A DNA stretch of 64,000 nt from Orientallactaga sibirica (Eukaryota; Chordata; Mammalia; Rodentia; Dipodidae). Location: assembly GCA_036365145.1 (NCBI GenBank), contig JAEOAD010000015.1:36967501-37031500 (forward strand). Direction: 5' to 3'. The notes under the pieces are model-generated. The model saw only the letters and a program-made list of their open reading frames with translations. It had not been told where the DNA came from and did not search any database. This document shows positions 41,500 to 52,051 of the stretch, piece by piece. Position numbers and translations under genes: made by a program. The stretch's first letter is position 1, and each line of letters opens with the position of its first letter.

Positions 41500-42150
41500 A
41501 AGCAATCTTATTAAATTTAGGAGGAAGCTATAGTTTACACTTGACCTGGGTCTTCTCATGTGGGGGGTGCAGTGGCAGCTAGTGGGATGGCTTTTTCTCT
41601 GCTGGGGTGGGAAAGCCTAGGTTGGGGCAGAGCGAATGCTCTCCTGTGGTCTGCACACAGGGGTGGCAGCGAGTGGGATGACTTTCACATGTGGAGCTCC
41701 GTGGGGGTGGGAACACCTAGGTTGGGGTGGGTTGGGGTGAACTAGCCTGTTGAACTGTGTTGTCACATAGGAAAAGGTGAGTGGAGGAGTGCAGTGGTGG
41801 TAGTGAGTGTGGTTTGTGTGTGGAACTCTGTGGGGTGGGAAAGCCTTGGTTGGTGCAGGGAGGGGCAAATGCTAGTAGCCTGCTGGCCTCCATCCACTTT
41901 GCCTGAGATTAGTGCATGCAGATCCTGTGGGTGGGAGTGTGGCTTGGACTGCTGCTTGGGAGGACTGGTGTGTTGGTGGGCTACCCAAGAGCTTGGAAAT
42001 CAGTGGATTCCCTACTTTGCTTCTCCACACCCCCCACTGGAGGTCTACTAGAGTCTTTTGACTGTTATAAACACTACTTAACCCTAAATGTCTTTCTTTA
42101 CCTTCCACTTGAGGTGAGATGTGGTTAGGTGGACTCCAGCTTGACTAGAA
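41500..42150 (-). promoter_or_regulatory. LINE-1 5'UTR with tandem monomer-like units
   Basis: GC-richer than its surroundings. Three imperfect units are visible on +: around 41566 (ggtgcagtggcagctagtgg), 41662 (ggtggcagcgagtgggatga) and 41788 (agtgcagtggtggtagtgag), each followed by (gg)tgggaa(a/c)(g/a)cct(a/t)ggttgg. Spacing of the common agtg(g/a)g core is 91 and 130 bp. Repeated 5' monomers carry the promoter in mouse LINE-1 families; a promoter role here is inference. Confidence 0.65.
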
Positions 42151-42270
42151 GTCCTGGATTTCATTTTTTAATGAAATTAGTAATGTCTTTATTTCACATT
42201 TAATTTTATTCATTTAGATCTTCCTCCTTTAGTTTGATGAAGTTTTTGTTCATACCTTCAAAGAACCAAC
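42151..42270 (-). repeat. Old LINE-1 fragment, antisense (RT/endonuclease linker)
   Basis: gaagtttttgttcatacctt and caaagaaccaac match the antisense linker text seen at 58550-58580. It continues at about 44258 after an inserted block, so the two are parts of one LINE-1. Confidence 0.6.
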
Positions 42271-42450
42271 TTTTTTTTTTTTTTAATTTATAAAGCGTTA
42301 CATTTTATTCAGGAGTAAATGAGGGTGACAGACAGTCTGTGAACTAAGGTAGGGAAAGTGGGTACCTCTATGTGGTTTGTGAGCCCATGTGAGAGAACAA
42401 ACATGAGCCCTGGAAACAAAAACATGAAAAGGTTTTTCTTCTAAAAAGGC

Positions 42451-42452
42451 AC

Positions 42453-42497
<45 letters not shown>

Positions 42498-42528
42498 CTA
42501 TCTGTCTATCTATCTGTCTGTCTATCTG

Positions 42529-42565
<37 letters not shown>

Positions 42566-42589
42566 TTATCTATCTATCTGTCTATCTAT
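42451..42589. repeat. Compound microsatellite (CA)n-(TCTA/TCTG)n
   Basis: Perfect (ca) from about 42451 to 42496, followed by tcta/tctg tetranucleotides to 42589 with a few interruptions (tctgtctg, tttatc). About 139 bp in total. Confidence 0.97.
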
Positions 42590-43491
42590 GGAGTTAGATT
42601 GTTGCATGACCATCTGACTTATGAGCAGCTTGTAAACAAACAAGTAATAAAGTAAAAACAGCAATTGGCTGCCAGAGTAGGGAGGACATAGTCTTATAAG
42701 GGCTTAGTCCCAGGCATGGAGGTGTGAATGACCAAAGATCCACAAAGGAAGTCCTTTTCCATGAGTCCAAGTAGGATATTTGGTATCAGGGCTCTGGAGG
42801 AGATTGGCCCACCTGTGTATGGTGATTGGCCTACGCTTAGAGAAGGTGTCTACTCACACCTGCATGTGTTCTGTCCTTGCGAGAGATCCACTTGGATGAG
42901 ATGAGCAGACACTGAACACCAGTTCTGCACTGAGGTAGGTGGGGCAAGAGGACTAAGAACCCACAAGGCAAGATAGGATTACTTATATGAGCCTTCCCCT
43001 AGCTGTCTATGTAATTATAATGCTATCTAATAGTTCCCTCTCTTTTTCCCCCTCATGAGAAGACACTCTTACTGCTGTTAGTTGGAAGAGGGTGATGATG
43101 TCAATCTTAGACTACTTCTGGATGAATATGGCAATTAATCTATCCCAGAAGGGAGGACTATCTGAAGTCCAAGAGAGAAACCTATCGTTAGATATCACAT
43201 CACCTTTGTGTAGATTTTCCTGACCTGGTACAATAAAGATTAGAAAAATCTATATATGAAGCACAGAAAGCAGTCATGTCTTAGCCTTTAAATATTTGAT
43301 AGCTGTAAGTACAGGCAAACATGTTACAAGTCCAGAAAATATTTTTATCTACAAATTAATTTGACCTAGAAACTTTCAGGAAAAATAACTAAGAAAGAAT
43401 TAAAGTCTTGTCACCTATGTTTGAAAACATCTTTGATTAGTCTGGATAGCTATGTGGGTAACAATTACCCAAGGAAAGCTGGGATCAGAAT

Positions 43492-43495
<4 letters not shown>

Positions 43496-43540
<45 letters not shown>
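43496..43540. repeat. T45 homopolymer
   Basis: 45 consecutive T. Could be the poly-A tail of a second antisense insertion (element to the right, aagatgaagaccactg...) or a slippage-expanded tract inside the retrocopy. Confidence 0.9.
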
Positions 43541-43545
<5 letters not shown>

Positions 43546-43674
43546 GAAGACCACTGTTTTCACATGAGGCTGTATCCTGGAGCAGGGAATATGTCTTAAG
43601 AGTCAATTTACTTAATAAGCAACAAACTTGAGATACCATAAATCAGACAATTACTTAAACAAAATTTTGATTAA

Positions 43675-44257
43675 ATCCCAACTTTTGAATTCTTTTTTAT
43701 TTATTATTTATTTGCAAGGTGTTGTAGTCAGGTTTGCATTGCTAGTAGAAAACACCTGACCTAGAGCAGCTTGTTGGGATAAAAAGGTTTATTTTGCCTT
43801 TCAGACTTGAGGGGACACTTCATGATGGCAGGGGAAAATGATGGCATGAGCAGAGGGAGGATATCACCTCTTGGTCAACATCAGATGGACAATAGCAACA
43901 GGAGAGTGTGCCGAACAATGGCTAGAGGAAGGTGGTTATAACACCCATAAGCCTGCCCCCAACAATACACTACCTACAGGAGGCTTTAATTTCCAAATTG
44001 CTATCAGCTGGGGACCTAGCATTCAGAAACCTAACTTCATGAGGGACACCTGAATCAAACCACCACATAAGGACAGAGAGAAAAAGAGAAAAAGAAAGTG
44101 AGAATGGGCATGCCAGGGTCTCTTATGATTGCAAATGAAGTCCAGATGCATGTACCACTTTTTGCCTCTGGCTTTATGTGGGTACTGGGAAATTGAACCC
44201 AGACCATCAGGTTTTGGAAACAAGTGACTTTAACCACTGAGCAATTTGTCCAACCTT
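43675..44257 (-). repeat. tRNA-headed SINE, reverse, split by a solo LTR
   Basis: Left part: ttttttatttattatttatt, gcaagg (A/T tail). Right part from 44068: acagagagaaaaagagaaaa, gcatgccagggtctcttatg, cactgagcaatttgtccaac (reversed head). The SINE must be older than the LTR that splits it. Confidence 0.8.
43730..44067 (-). repeat. Solo MaLR LTR (MT-like), reverse, in a SINE
   Basis: 338 bp, tgttgtagtcaggtttgcat to tgaatcaaaccaccaca. Body: gatggcaggggaaaatgatg, cagctggggacctagcattc. Flanks caagg (43725-43729) and taagg (44068-44072), a 5-bp duplication with one mismatch. Same family as 36450-36799 but more diverged. Confidence 0.92.
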
Positions 44258-45915
44258 GTTTTCTTAAGTTGATTTTTTTCCATTCTTTTTAATTCATTTA
44301 ATTAATCTCTCTTTGTATTTTTATTACTTTTTCTATATACTAGCTTTTCATTTAGTTTGTGGGTGTTCTTCTGAACTAGAGGTGTATCATTGTTGTTTAT
44401 TTTACTTATGTCTGATTCTTAAATGTAGATGCTCATAAATAAACACACATCTTAGAACTTATTTTTCTCTACTCTAAAGTTGTAAGTTGTTTTTATTTTA
44501 TATTACTTTATAAAATCTTGAATTTCCACTTTGATTTTTTAAAATTCATCATTGAAGAATATATTTTTAAAAAAACTTCATGTTTTCATAGTTTCAGTTG
44601 CTACTCATTTCTACTTTTATTGATGTTTTATCTGAGATGTAAGGAATTGTTTTATTCTTTGTTTTTTTGAGGTGGGGTCTCACTCCAGCCCATGCTGACC
44701 TGGGATTACTATGTAGTTTTTGGCTGGCCTTGAGTTCACAGTGATCCTCCTACCTCTGCCTCCCAAGTGTGGGATTAAATACATGCACAATCATGCCCTG
44801 CTTTGTCCTTTTTTTGTTACAACTTATGTCCTTATATGTGATCTGTCATTGATAAAATTATATAGCTTGATGAAAAAATGTGTTTTCTGCAGTTATTTTT
44901 TATGAGAAATTTTGTAAATGACTGGTGAGTTGTTGAGCTTCATGTTCATTGAAAATTAAATTTATTTATTATTGCAGTATTGCTCCCACTTAAATTTATT
45001 GTTTATTTTAGTATGTAGTTTGAATGTTTTTTTTTAAATTTTATGTTTCTCTTATTTAACTTAGGAGTTTGCTGACTTACTGAGTTGGACATGTGTGATT
45101 CATTAGTCTTCATGTGTTCCTACCATGTTTGTAACATTTTTTTCCTTTTCTGTATGCTTCCTTTAATTATATTCTGAAAAGCTCACTTTTGGCTATGAAT
45201 TTCTTAGGTTTCTTACCTTGAAGGTCATCATTTCTCTATCAATTTAAAAACTATATGTCTAATGGACTCATCAATATGGGTTCATAGTTATTTATCATCA
45301 TGGCTTCAAGTGTATCATTCCATGCATTTTTGATTTTTAGGGTTTCTATTGAGAGGTCTGATAGTGTTCTGATGAGTTTAAATTTTAAGTAATTTGCTGC
45401 TTTTCTATCCCAATTTTTAAGAATATTTATTTAAACTATAACATAATGTGAGTTTTTTTCTGATTATGTCAATTTGTGTTATAAACACCTGTTATTCTTA
45501 GATTTTGGAAATAATCAATTATAATTTCATTAAAATAGATTTTATATACCTTTATTTTGTATCTCACCTACTTCTTCTTCCATGTGGATTCTTAGGTTTG
45601 GTCTCTTGAAAGTTGTGGTCATACTTGTTTATTTTTTTCCTAATTTATTTTGGATGTAGTAGTTCGTCACCCTTTTCTTCCTCTCCTGCTACTTTTTTTT
45701 CTGATTTATCTGGTCTACTGCTGATATTTTTTACTGTGCCTTTTAAAATTGAGTGTCTAATTCCCATTTTATTCCAATTGTTTTTTTTTAGCATCTCAGT
45801 TTCTATTGTGAATTTCTTATTCATGGCTGACTTGTTAATCCACATTCTGCATTTATTTCCTTATTATTTATTTTTATATACTTACTTGAATCTTCTTTGA
45901 AATGTTTGCTTACTT
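44258..45915 (-). repeat. Old LINE-1, antisense, endonuclease to ORF1
   Basis: Continues from 42270: ORF2 linker and endonuclease text (gtgatctgtcattgataaaa, ctgcagttattttttatgag), then ORF1 from about 45290 (catgcatttttgatttttag, ggtttctattgagaggtctg). Poorly conserved, no frame. A B1 lies at 44661-44800. It ends near 45915 against the 3'UTR of another LINE-1. Confidence 0.65.
44661..44800 (-). repeat. B1-type SINE, reverse, in LINE-1
   Basis: gtttttttgaggtggggtct, ctgacctgggattactatgt, tgcctcccaagtgtgggatt, catgcacaatcatgccctgc. Shows small deletions relative to the other copies. Confidence 0.85.
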
Positions 45916-45937
45916 TCAAAACTAGACTTCTCTAACC

Positions 45938-46176
45938 AAAAGTGAGAGTAGAGGCTGTAGAGATGGTGTACCAGTTAAGGCACTTGCTTGCAAATCCAAA
46001 GGACCCTGGTTTGAATCCCTAGGACCCACATAAGTCAGGTGCACAGGGTGGAACATGCATCTGGACTTCATTTGTACTGACTGGAGGCTCTGGTGCTCCC
46101 ATTCTCTTTCTTTATATCTACCTCTTTCACTCATTCTCTGTCAAGTAAATAAATGTTTTTTAAAAAGTGAGAGTAG
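45938..46176 (+). repeat. tRNA-headed SINE, forward, with 14-bp duplication
   Basis: SINE at 45952-46162 (aggctgtagagatggtgtac, ggtttgaatccctagg B box, gcatctggacttcatttgta, tttttaaa end). Flanked by aaaagtgagagtag at 45938-45951 and 46163-46176. Confidence 0.95.
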
Positions 46177-46872
46177 CATTAATATATGGGCATATACATA
46201 AGTATTTAGAGAACTGTTTGGTGGGTACAATATGTCCATTTAGCCATCTAACAGTAGTAGCTTCAGCTGTAGGTCTTATGACTTTCCCAGCCATAGATGT
46301 TTGATTGGGTTTTCAGTACTGCTCATGAATTCTGTCCCTTGGAGCAAGCCTTAAATCCAATCCTACAGCAGCTGGCTTTCCCCATAACAGACATGGCACC
46401 ATTGCGCCAGTTGGTAACTGTGGCCTGGCTGGCCAAAAAGAAGGCTACCAAGGTCCACTGCTGGTTAATACCACTGATGACTTGTCTCCCAACAGGCTGC
46501 ATAGCTTTTTCCAGCATCCTGACAGCTAGTCAACAGAGAATGGGCTTCCAGCTCAGCTCCAGCTTATTTTCTAGTGACCTGAAGCACAAGTATATGGAGT
46601 CTTCAACAATAGGGACTTATTACCTAATTTTTTGTGGGCAAACAATAACCTTGGCAATAGCCTATAATGTTTTGAGGTCATTAGGGGTCTCCCTGACCTA
46701 TAATTCACTGGAAGGTATTCCACCCCATCACTGAAAGTTTCTTTTAACAATCCATGGCTTCTGAAAACATCCTTATCCTCTTCTACAGGAAACTTCTGCC
46801 TAGGTTTTTTTTTTTAAATATGTATATTATAGCTAGCAAAGAAGTAGGCTCATTCATAAAATCTTCAGTTGT

Positions 46873-47093
46873 TTTAACATTTTATTTACTCACTTATTTG
46901 AGAGCGAGGAAGAGAGAGTGAGAGTGAAAGAGACAGAGAAAGAGCAAGTGAGAATGAGTATGACAGGGCCTCTTGCCACTGCAAACAAACCCCTCAGATG
47001 CACCTTGTGCTTCGTGTGGGTCCTAGAGATTCAAACCAGGTTCTTTGGCTTTGCAGACAAATGCCTTAACAGCTGAGCCATCTCTCCAGCCAC
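46873..47093 (-). repeat. tRNA-headed SINE, reverse
   Basis: tttactcacttatttgagag, long ga-rich tail (gaagagagagtgagagtgaa), gggcctcttgccactgcaaa, gattcaaaccaggttctttg (B box reversed), cagctgagccatctctccag. Nested at the 3'UTR/ORF2 border of the LINE-1. Confidence 0.92.
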
Positions 47094-48501
47094 TATAACG
47101 TCTTTAGATTTGATTAACCCTCCTCCTATCCCTTAGTTTCTCCATCCCCTCTCTTGACAGTACTTATACCATATAACCTCCAGTCTTCTGCCCCTCTACT
47201 GACATACCTGCTTTATCCTCTCCTAAAGCCCTCCTTTCTCCTTTATCCATCATGGGTTCTTTGTAGCTTCCTGGATGTTACTACTTACTTGTACTCCAAC
47301 TCTTGTATAAACTTATGAGAGAGAACATGCAGTGTTTAAATTTTTGAGCCTGGGATACCTCAGTATCATTTTTTCTACACTCATATATTTCCCTGAAAAT
47401 TTCACAATTTTGTTTTTTTTTAACTGTTGAATAAAACTTCATTGAGTAAATAAATGTGTCACATCTTCATTATCCATTTATTAATTGATGGACAACTATA
47501 CGGGTTCCATTCCCTGTCTATTATGAATAGAGCAGCAATAAACACAGATAAGCAATTTCTCTATAGTGATGTAGAGAGTATTTAAGGTATATGCCAAAGA
47601 GTGGTATATCATGGTCATATGGTAAATCTATTTTATTTCAAGCTGTCTCAGTAACCTCCATACTGCTTTCTACAATGGCTATAACAGTTTATAATCCCAT
47701 CAACAATGGAGATGTGTTCCTTTCTTCCTACATATTCATGAGCATTTATTTTCATTTATTGGCTATATTTATTTATTTGAGAACTCTGTATTCAGTTTAA
47801 AGCACATTTTTTAGGCTTCTTTGATATTTTATTATTTATGTTTTGAGTTCTTCGTGTATCTTAAATATTAATCCTCTGTCAGATGAATAGCTGGCAAAGA
47901 TTTTCTTACATTCTGTATGTTACCTCTGCTCTTTTCACAGTGTCCTTTGCTGTATGAAAGTTTTAATTTCACAAGGTCTCAATCATTGATTGGTTGTCTT
48001 TCTGAGCAACTAGGGTTCTATTCAGAAAGTCTTTGCCTATGCCTATATACTGAAGTGTTTCCACTAGTTTTTCCTCTAGCAGTTTCATAGTTTCAGCTCT
48101 GATATTAAGGTCTTTGGTCCATTTGCAATAGATTCTTGTGCATGGAGAGAGATAAAGTTTTTTTTTTATCCTTCTACATATAAAAATCCATTTTCCCCCA
48201 TACCATTTGTTAAAGAGGCTATCTTCTCCCCAGTAAACATTTTTGGTGTCTCAAAAATCAGATGGTTCTAGCTGCATTGGCGACAACTGGGTTTTGTATT
48301 CTATTCCATTTATCTACGTGTTTGTTTATGTGTTAGTACCATGCTGTTTTCATTACTATTGCTCTGTCATATATCTTAAAATATGGTATGATGATACTGT
48401 TAATCTTATTATTGTTGCTTAAAATTGCATTTGGTTTTGTAGGTTTCTTTTTGCTTCCAAATGAATTTTAGGATTATATTTTGTGTCTCAGTGAATAAAG
48501 A

Positions 48502-48722
48502 TTTTTTTAAAAAAATTATTGATTTGAGAGAGGGGGAGAGGGGAAAAAGGGAGAGAGAGAGAGCGGAAATGGGCATGCCAGGGCCTACAGCCATTGTAAA
48601 TGAAGTCTAGACACATGCTCAACCTTGTGTATCTGGCTTATGTGGGTCCTGGAGGAATTGATCCTGGGTCCTTGGCTTCAAAGGCAACTAACTGCCTTAA
48701 CTGCTAAGGCATCTTTACAGCC
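48502..48722 (-). repeat. tRNA-headed SINE, reverse, between opposed LINE-1s
   Basis: ttttttaaaaaaattattga, gagagggggagaggggaaaa, gggcctacagccattgtaaa, taactgctaaggcatcttta. It sits exactly between the 5' ends of an antisense and a sense LINE-1. Confidence 0.9.
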
Positions 48723-50225
48723 TCCTAAGGACTTTTATTTTTAACTTTAGAAAAGGAAGTGGAGAAGGCATCAGAATATGGGAAAGGCTTTTGTGCTTAT
48801 GGATTGACAGAATTAATATGGTATAAATGGCTATATTAGTGAAAGAAATCTAAACATTCAATTCAGTCCTTATCATGTTCCAATGATGTTCTTCACAGAA
48901 ATAGAAAGTACAATCTTAAAATTTCTATGAAAGTCAAAAGACTACAATGGCTTAAGCAATCCTGAGCTAAAGGAAGATAGCAAAAATGCATGCTACTTTC
49001 ATAAAATCAGATAGAGGATACAGAATAAAACATATATAGGTACAGTCACTTGGTCATTGACATAGATGCCAAAGCATATTTTAGAGAGAAGATAGCTTCT
49101 TCAATAAATGAAACTGTTAAAATGGATAAGTTAATGAAAAAATGGAGCTAGATCCATATATCTCACCCAGTACCAAAAAATTTAGGTGAAAATAGATTAA
49201 GATCAACTATAGCAACTCTGAAATTGTTAGAAGAAAAGAATTACACCCTATAAGATGTAGGCATTCGCAAAGACTTTTTGATAGGAACCTAGTAGCCAGG
49301 TAATAAACCCAAGAATTGACAAGTAGGATCAAATTAATTTGAAAAGTTTCTCCATAGCAAAGGAAATATTTGAATAAGAAATAGCTTACACAATGAAATA
49401 AAGTATTTTTTAGTTATATATCTGACAATGGATTAATATACATATAATATATAAAAAAATCTCAAAAACTATCTATATAAAAACAATTCAATCAGTTAAT
49501 TTGCTACTGTAATGAATAGACTTTTCTCTAAATATTAAATATTAGTCACCTATATGCATGTTAAAATGTTCAACATCTTTATATATATTAAAATAATCAA
49601 CAGTAATGAAGTATAACAACATCCCAGTATAATTATTATCATTAAGGAAATAAAAACAACTAATGCTTCTGACCATGCAGGGCAATGAGAACTCTTATAC
49701 ATGACTGGTAGTTATGTGGAAATCAGTATGGATTTACTGCAAAAATCCAATAATATAGAATTACCATATGACTTAGTTATATCACATCTGGGCATGTTCT
49801 CAAAGGACTCTTAGTCAATATACCGCAGAAATACTTGGATATTGATGTTTATCACAGCACTACTCTTAATACTCAAATTATGTAATCAACTTAAGTCTCC
49901 ATCACCAATGAGTAATTAGGAAAATGTGGTGTATATACACAATGGAATTTTTTCTGTCATATTGAATAAAATTGTGTTGTTTGTAGCAGAAATGGATGCT
50001 GTAGTAATCATCATATTAAATAAAATAAATTAGGCTCAGTAAAGCAAAGGTATAAGTCTAATCTGTGGATCCTAGGTTTTAATCACACACATAAAATCAC
50101 ATTGGGGACAAAGGTGAATAGAAGTGTTGGGTTTGGGGAGAAAAGAGAGGAGAGGATAGGAGGGTAAATATAATCAAAGTACATGATATACCTGTATGAA
50201 AATATCTTTATGAAATCCAAGACTG
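48723..50225 (+). repeat. LINE-1 ORF2 C-terminus and 3' end, sense
   Basis: Sense ORF2 C-terminal DNA: gttccaatgatgttcttcac, aaatttctatgaaagtcaaa, actcttatacatgactggta, accatatgacttagttatat, aatgtggtgtatatacacaa, and a purine-rich 3' end (gggtttggggagaaaagaga). No frame. It covers much the same ORF2 part as the antisense copy to its left, so they are independent insertions. Confidence 0.75.
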
Positions 50226-50291
50226 TTTATAATTAATGCACATGCCAATAACAAATATGCGAAACAGAAAAACAATTTGAAATAAGGAAGA

Positions 50292-50339
<48 letters not shown>

Positions 50340-51321
50340 AAATTTATAAAGTTGTGATACCAATATGCTTTATCTGCAAATAAATTTTTTTGTTTATATT
50401 ATAATGAATTAAGTTAAATTTTGCTTTTCAAAACTGAAAATTACAAAATCAAATTTTGCGTATAAGAGAAAACATAGGAAATGTTCTCTTTTCATTGCTC
50501 TTGAAAGCTTATTCTCCAAAGCAAAACTTATAGTTTCTATTTTCATCACCTCTGTGGTGTCTCTGTTTCTAACTTGGAATATGGTGGCCATGCTTGTCTT
50601 CTGCCTAATGTGGAATGAACATAACTTTTGGCAACTCACATGGTAGAACTCAAACCTTTTCACAGTTGGATGAAGTCTCTTTGTTTACCTTCTACATAAG
50701 ACATTAATTCTATCTATAAAAAGACAAGGTTTTTGAAAAAAAAATTATGCAAGTTGAATAAATAAGAGTTTAGCAAGCTATACATGTATAGAGACATTTA
50801 TTTTTACACTGCATGGATTAGGGACAAATAACCTTTTTAAGAAACAACTTAATTATTTACAAGTATATCTATAATTGGCCTTCATTTTTATAATGAAATA
50901 TGATATGAGTAATCTCTATATAGATTCTTTTTCTCAATTTATATGGCTCCTTTATTTTTGTTTTTCTGTCAGTATGTTCCATTTCAAAGACTTATGACAT
51001 ATCATTTTCAAATATCTCTATATATCTCACTGCACCAATACTGGAAGTTTGAGTGTACTGAAAGAGACCTAAAGTGTGTTTAGATTTGTCTCTTTCTTTC
51101 TCTGTCAGTCCTCAGTTTTATCACCTAGAACATAGTACTAAATGTTTAGGTGGTTAAATGAGCTCAAAGCCCATTCTAGTTCTAAAGTGCTATGATTTTT
51201 CTTTTTAGGAACAAGTTTGTTAAGCAAGTATAAATTAAAATGTATTAAACAGTTTATATTTAATATGTTTCAGTACAGTTTAATTTATATATTTCTAATG
51301 CTAAAAAAGAATTTCATATGA
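50226..51321. other. Mostly unassigned host-like sequence with an (AT)n tract and a MIR
   Basis: AT-rich. Holds (at)n at about 50294-50336 and a MIR relic (51098-51205). A reverse frame at 50409-50663 (84 codons) has no recognised domain and lies in skewed AT-rich DNA, so it is not called as a gene. Confidence 0.5.
51098..51205 (+). repeat. MIR relic, forward
   Basis: ctgtcagtcctcagttttat, cacctagaacatagtact, ggtggttaaatgagctcaaa and tctaaagtgctatg follow the MIR core and 3' part. Confidence 0.6.
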
Positions 51322-51521
51322 TCAAATTTATTTTGTTTGTTTTTTTTTTTTTGTTTTTGTTTTTTGTTTTTCGAGGTAGGGTCTCACTCTGGCCCAGGCT
51401 GACCTGGAATTAACTATGTAGTCTCAGGGTGGCCTTGAACTCATGGCAATCCTCCCACCTTTGCCTCCCCAGTGCTGGGATTAAAGGCATGTGCCACCAC
51501 GCCCGGCTCAAATTTATTTTG
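51322..51521 (-). repeat. B1-type SINE, reverse, with 14-bp duplication
   Basis: B1 at 51336-51507 with a long T-rich tail, tttttcgaggtagggtctca, gcctccccagtgctgggatt and gtgccaccacgcccggctc. Flanked by tcaaatttattttg at 51322-51335 and 51508-51521. Little diverged. Confidence 0.95.
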
Positions 51522-51629
51522 ATATGGTAGAAAGATTAGGGACTTTTGAACCATATCTTAGTTAAAAGTAATACCTATGTTATGCTTAATTATTTGAGAA
51601 TAAAAATTTCTACTTTTTCTGCTCCCCCC

Positions 51630-51776
51630 TTTTTAATTTGAGGTAGGGTCTCACTCTACCTCAGGCTGATCCTGGAATTTACTATGTACTATCAAGGTGG
51701 CCTCAAACCCACAGCAATCCTCTTACGTCTGCCTCCCAAGTGCTGGTATTAAAGGAGTGCACCAACCTGCCTGGCT
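51630..51776 (-). repeat. B1-type SINE, reverse, diverged
   Basis: tttgaggtagggtctcactc, gatcctggaatttactatgt, tctgcctcccaagtgctggt, gtgcaccaacctgcctggc. Confidence 0.85.
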
Positions 51777-51888
51777 CAAATTTTCCATTTTTAAAATGAA
51801 TTAATGAGATCATTGTGAAGATTAAATAAGGTAATATGTAAAAGTTTTTACATAACATCCAGCATACATTAAGACTAAAGTTTCAAAA

Positions 51889-52051
51889 CGCACGTCTTTA
51901 ATCCCAATATCTTGGTAGGCTGAAGTGGGAGGATCACTGTGAGTTCAAGGCCAGCTTGGGGCTTGGGTTATAGAATGAGTTCCAGATAAGTCTTGGATGG
52001 AGTGAGACCTGCTTCAAACAAACAAACAAACAAACAAACAAACAAACAAAC
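51889..52051 (+). repeat. B1-type SINE, forward, head-truncated, with (CAAA)n tail
   Basis: cgcacgtctttaatcccaat, gtgagttcaaggccagcttg, gagtgagacctgcttcaaac; the tail is (caaa)n to about 52051. The first bases of the B1 head are missing. Confidence 0.85.

Larger units (their letters stand above)
38325..42150 (-). mobile_element. LINE-1 5' portion, antisense: RT, endonuclease, ORF1, 5'UTR
   Basis: In element order (right to left): 5'UTR with repeated units (42150-41500), ORF1 (41495-about 40500), ORF2 endonuclease (40243-about 39500), linker, and RT to 38330. With 34386-36433 it would make a LINE-1 of about 7.2 kb, minus roughly 1.4 kb of ORF2 lost at the MaLR. ORF1 and the endonuclease are readable over long stretches, making this one of the youngest LINE-1s here, though ORF1 and ORF2 both have frame breaks. 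Confidence 0.82.
42271..43668 (-). mobile_element. Probable processed retrocopy of an unidentified transcript, antisense
   Basis: Starts at the left with a T run. The reverse strand there ends cctgaataaaatgtaacgct, then ttataaatt and the A run: an AATAAA signal about 15-20 bases before a poly-A tail. The flanks aaagaaccaactttt (left) and aaatcccaacttttg (right, about 43655-43672) look like a decayed target duplication, and old LINE-1 lies outside both. The body has no recognised protein; it may derive from a non-coding transcript, a 3'UTR or an LTR element. It contains two microsatellites and a T45 run. Confidence 0.5.
45916..48496 (-). repeat. LINE-1 3'UTR and ORF2 C-terminal half, antisense
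   Basis: 3'UTR from mid-length (gacttctctaaccaaaagtg; compare 13705-13730) to about 46800, then ORF2 C-terminal DNA: tcttcattatccatttatta, cctccatactgctttctaca, catcaacaatggagatgt, and upstream (tttggtccatttgcaataga, taccatttgttaaagaggct). It stops at 48496 (5' truncation). The 145-codon + strand frame 46297-46734 lies antisense in the 3'UTR and shows no known domain. Two SINEs are nested. Confidence 0.75.

Noticed and set aside
41500..42150. CpG island or host promoter
   Set aside because: GC-richer than average but with few CpG and placed as the 5'UTR of a LINE-1.
43415..43639. 74-codon reverse frame with a poly-lysine run
   Set aside because: Translation of the T45 homopolymer.
48723..50225. 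Sense partner of a twin-primed LINE-1 with 45916-48496
   Set aside because: Both pieces cover overlapping ORF2 C-terminal sequence; twin priming would give adjacent, non-overlapping parts.
50294..50336. (AT)n as a possible origin or regulatory element
   Set aside because: Simple microsatellite; no associated sequence supports a function.
50409..50663. 84-codon reverse frame in non-repeat sequence
   Set aside because: Isolated, in AT-rich DNA, no splice context or domain recognised; length within chance expectation.
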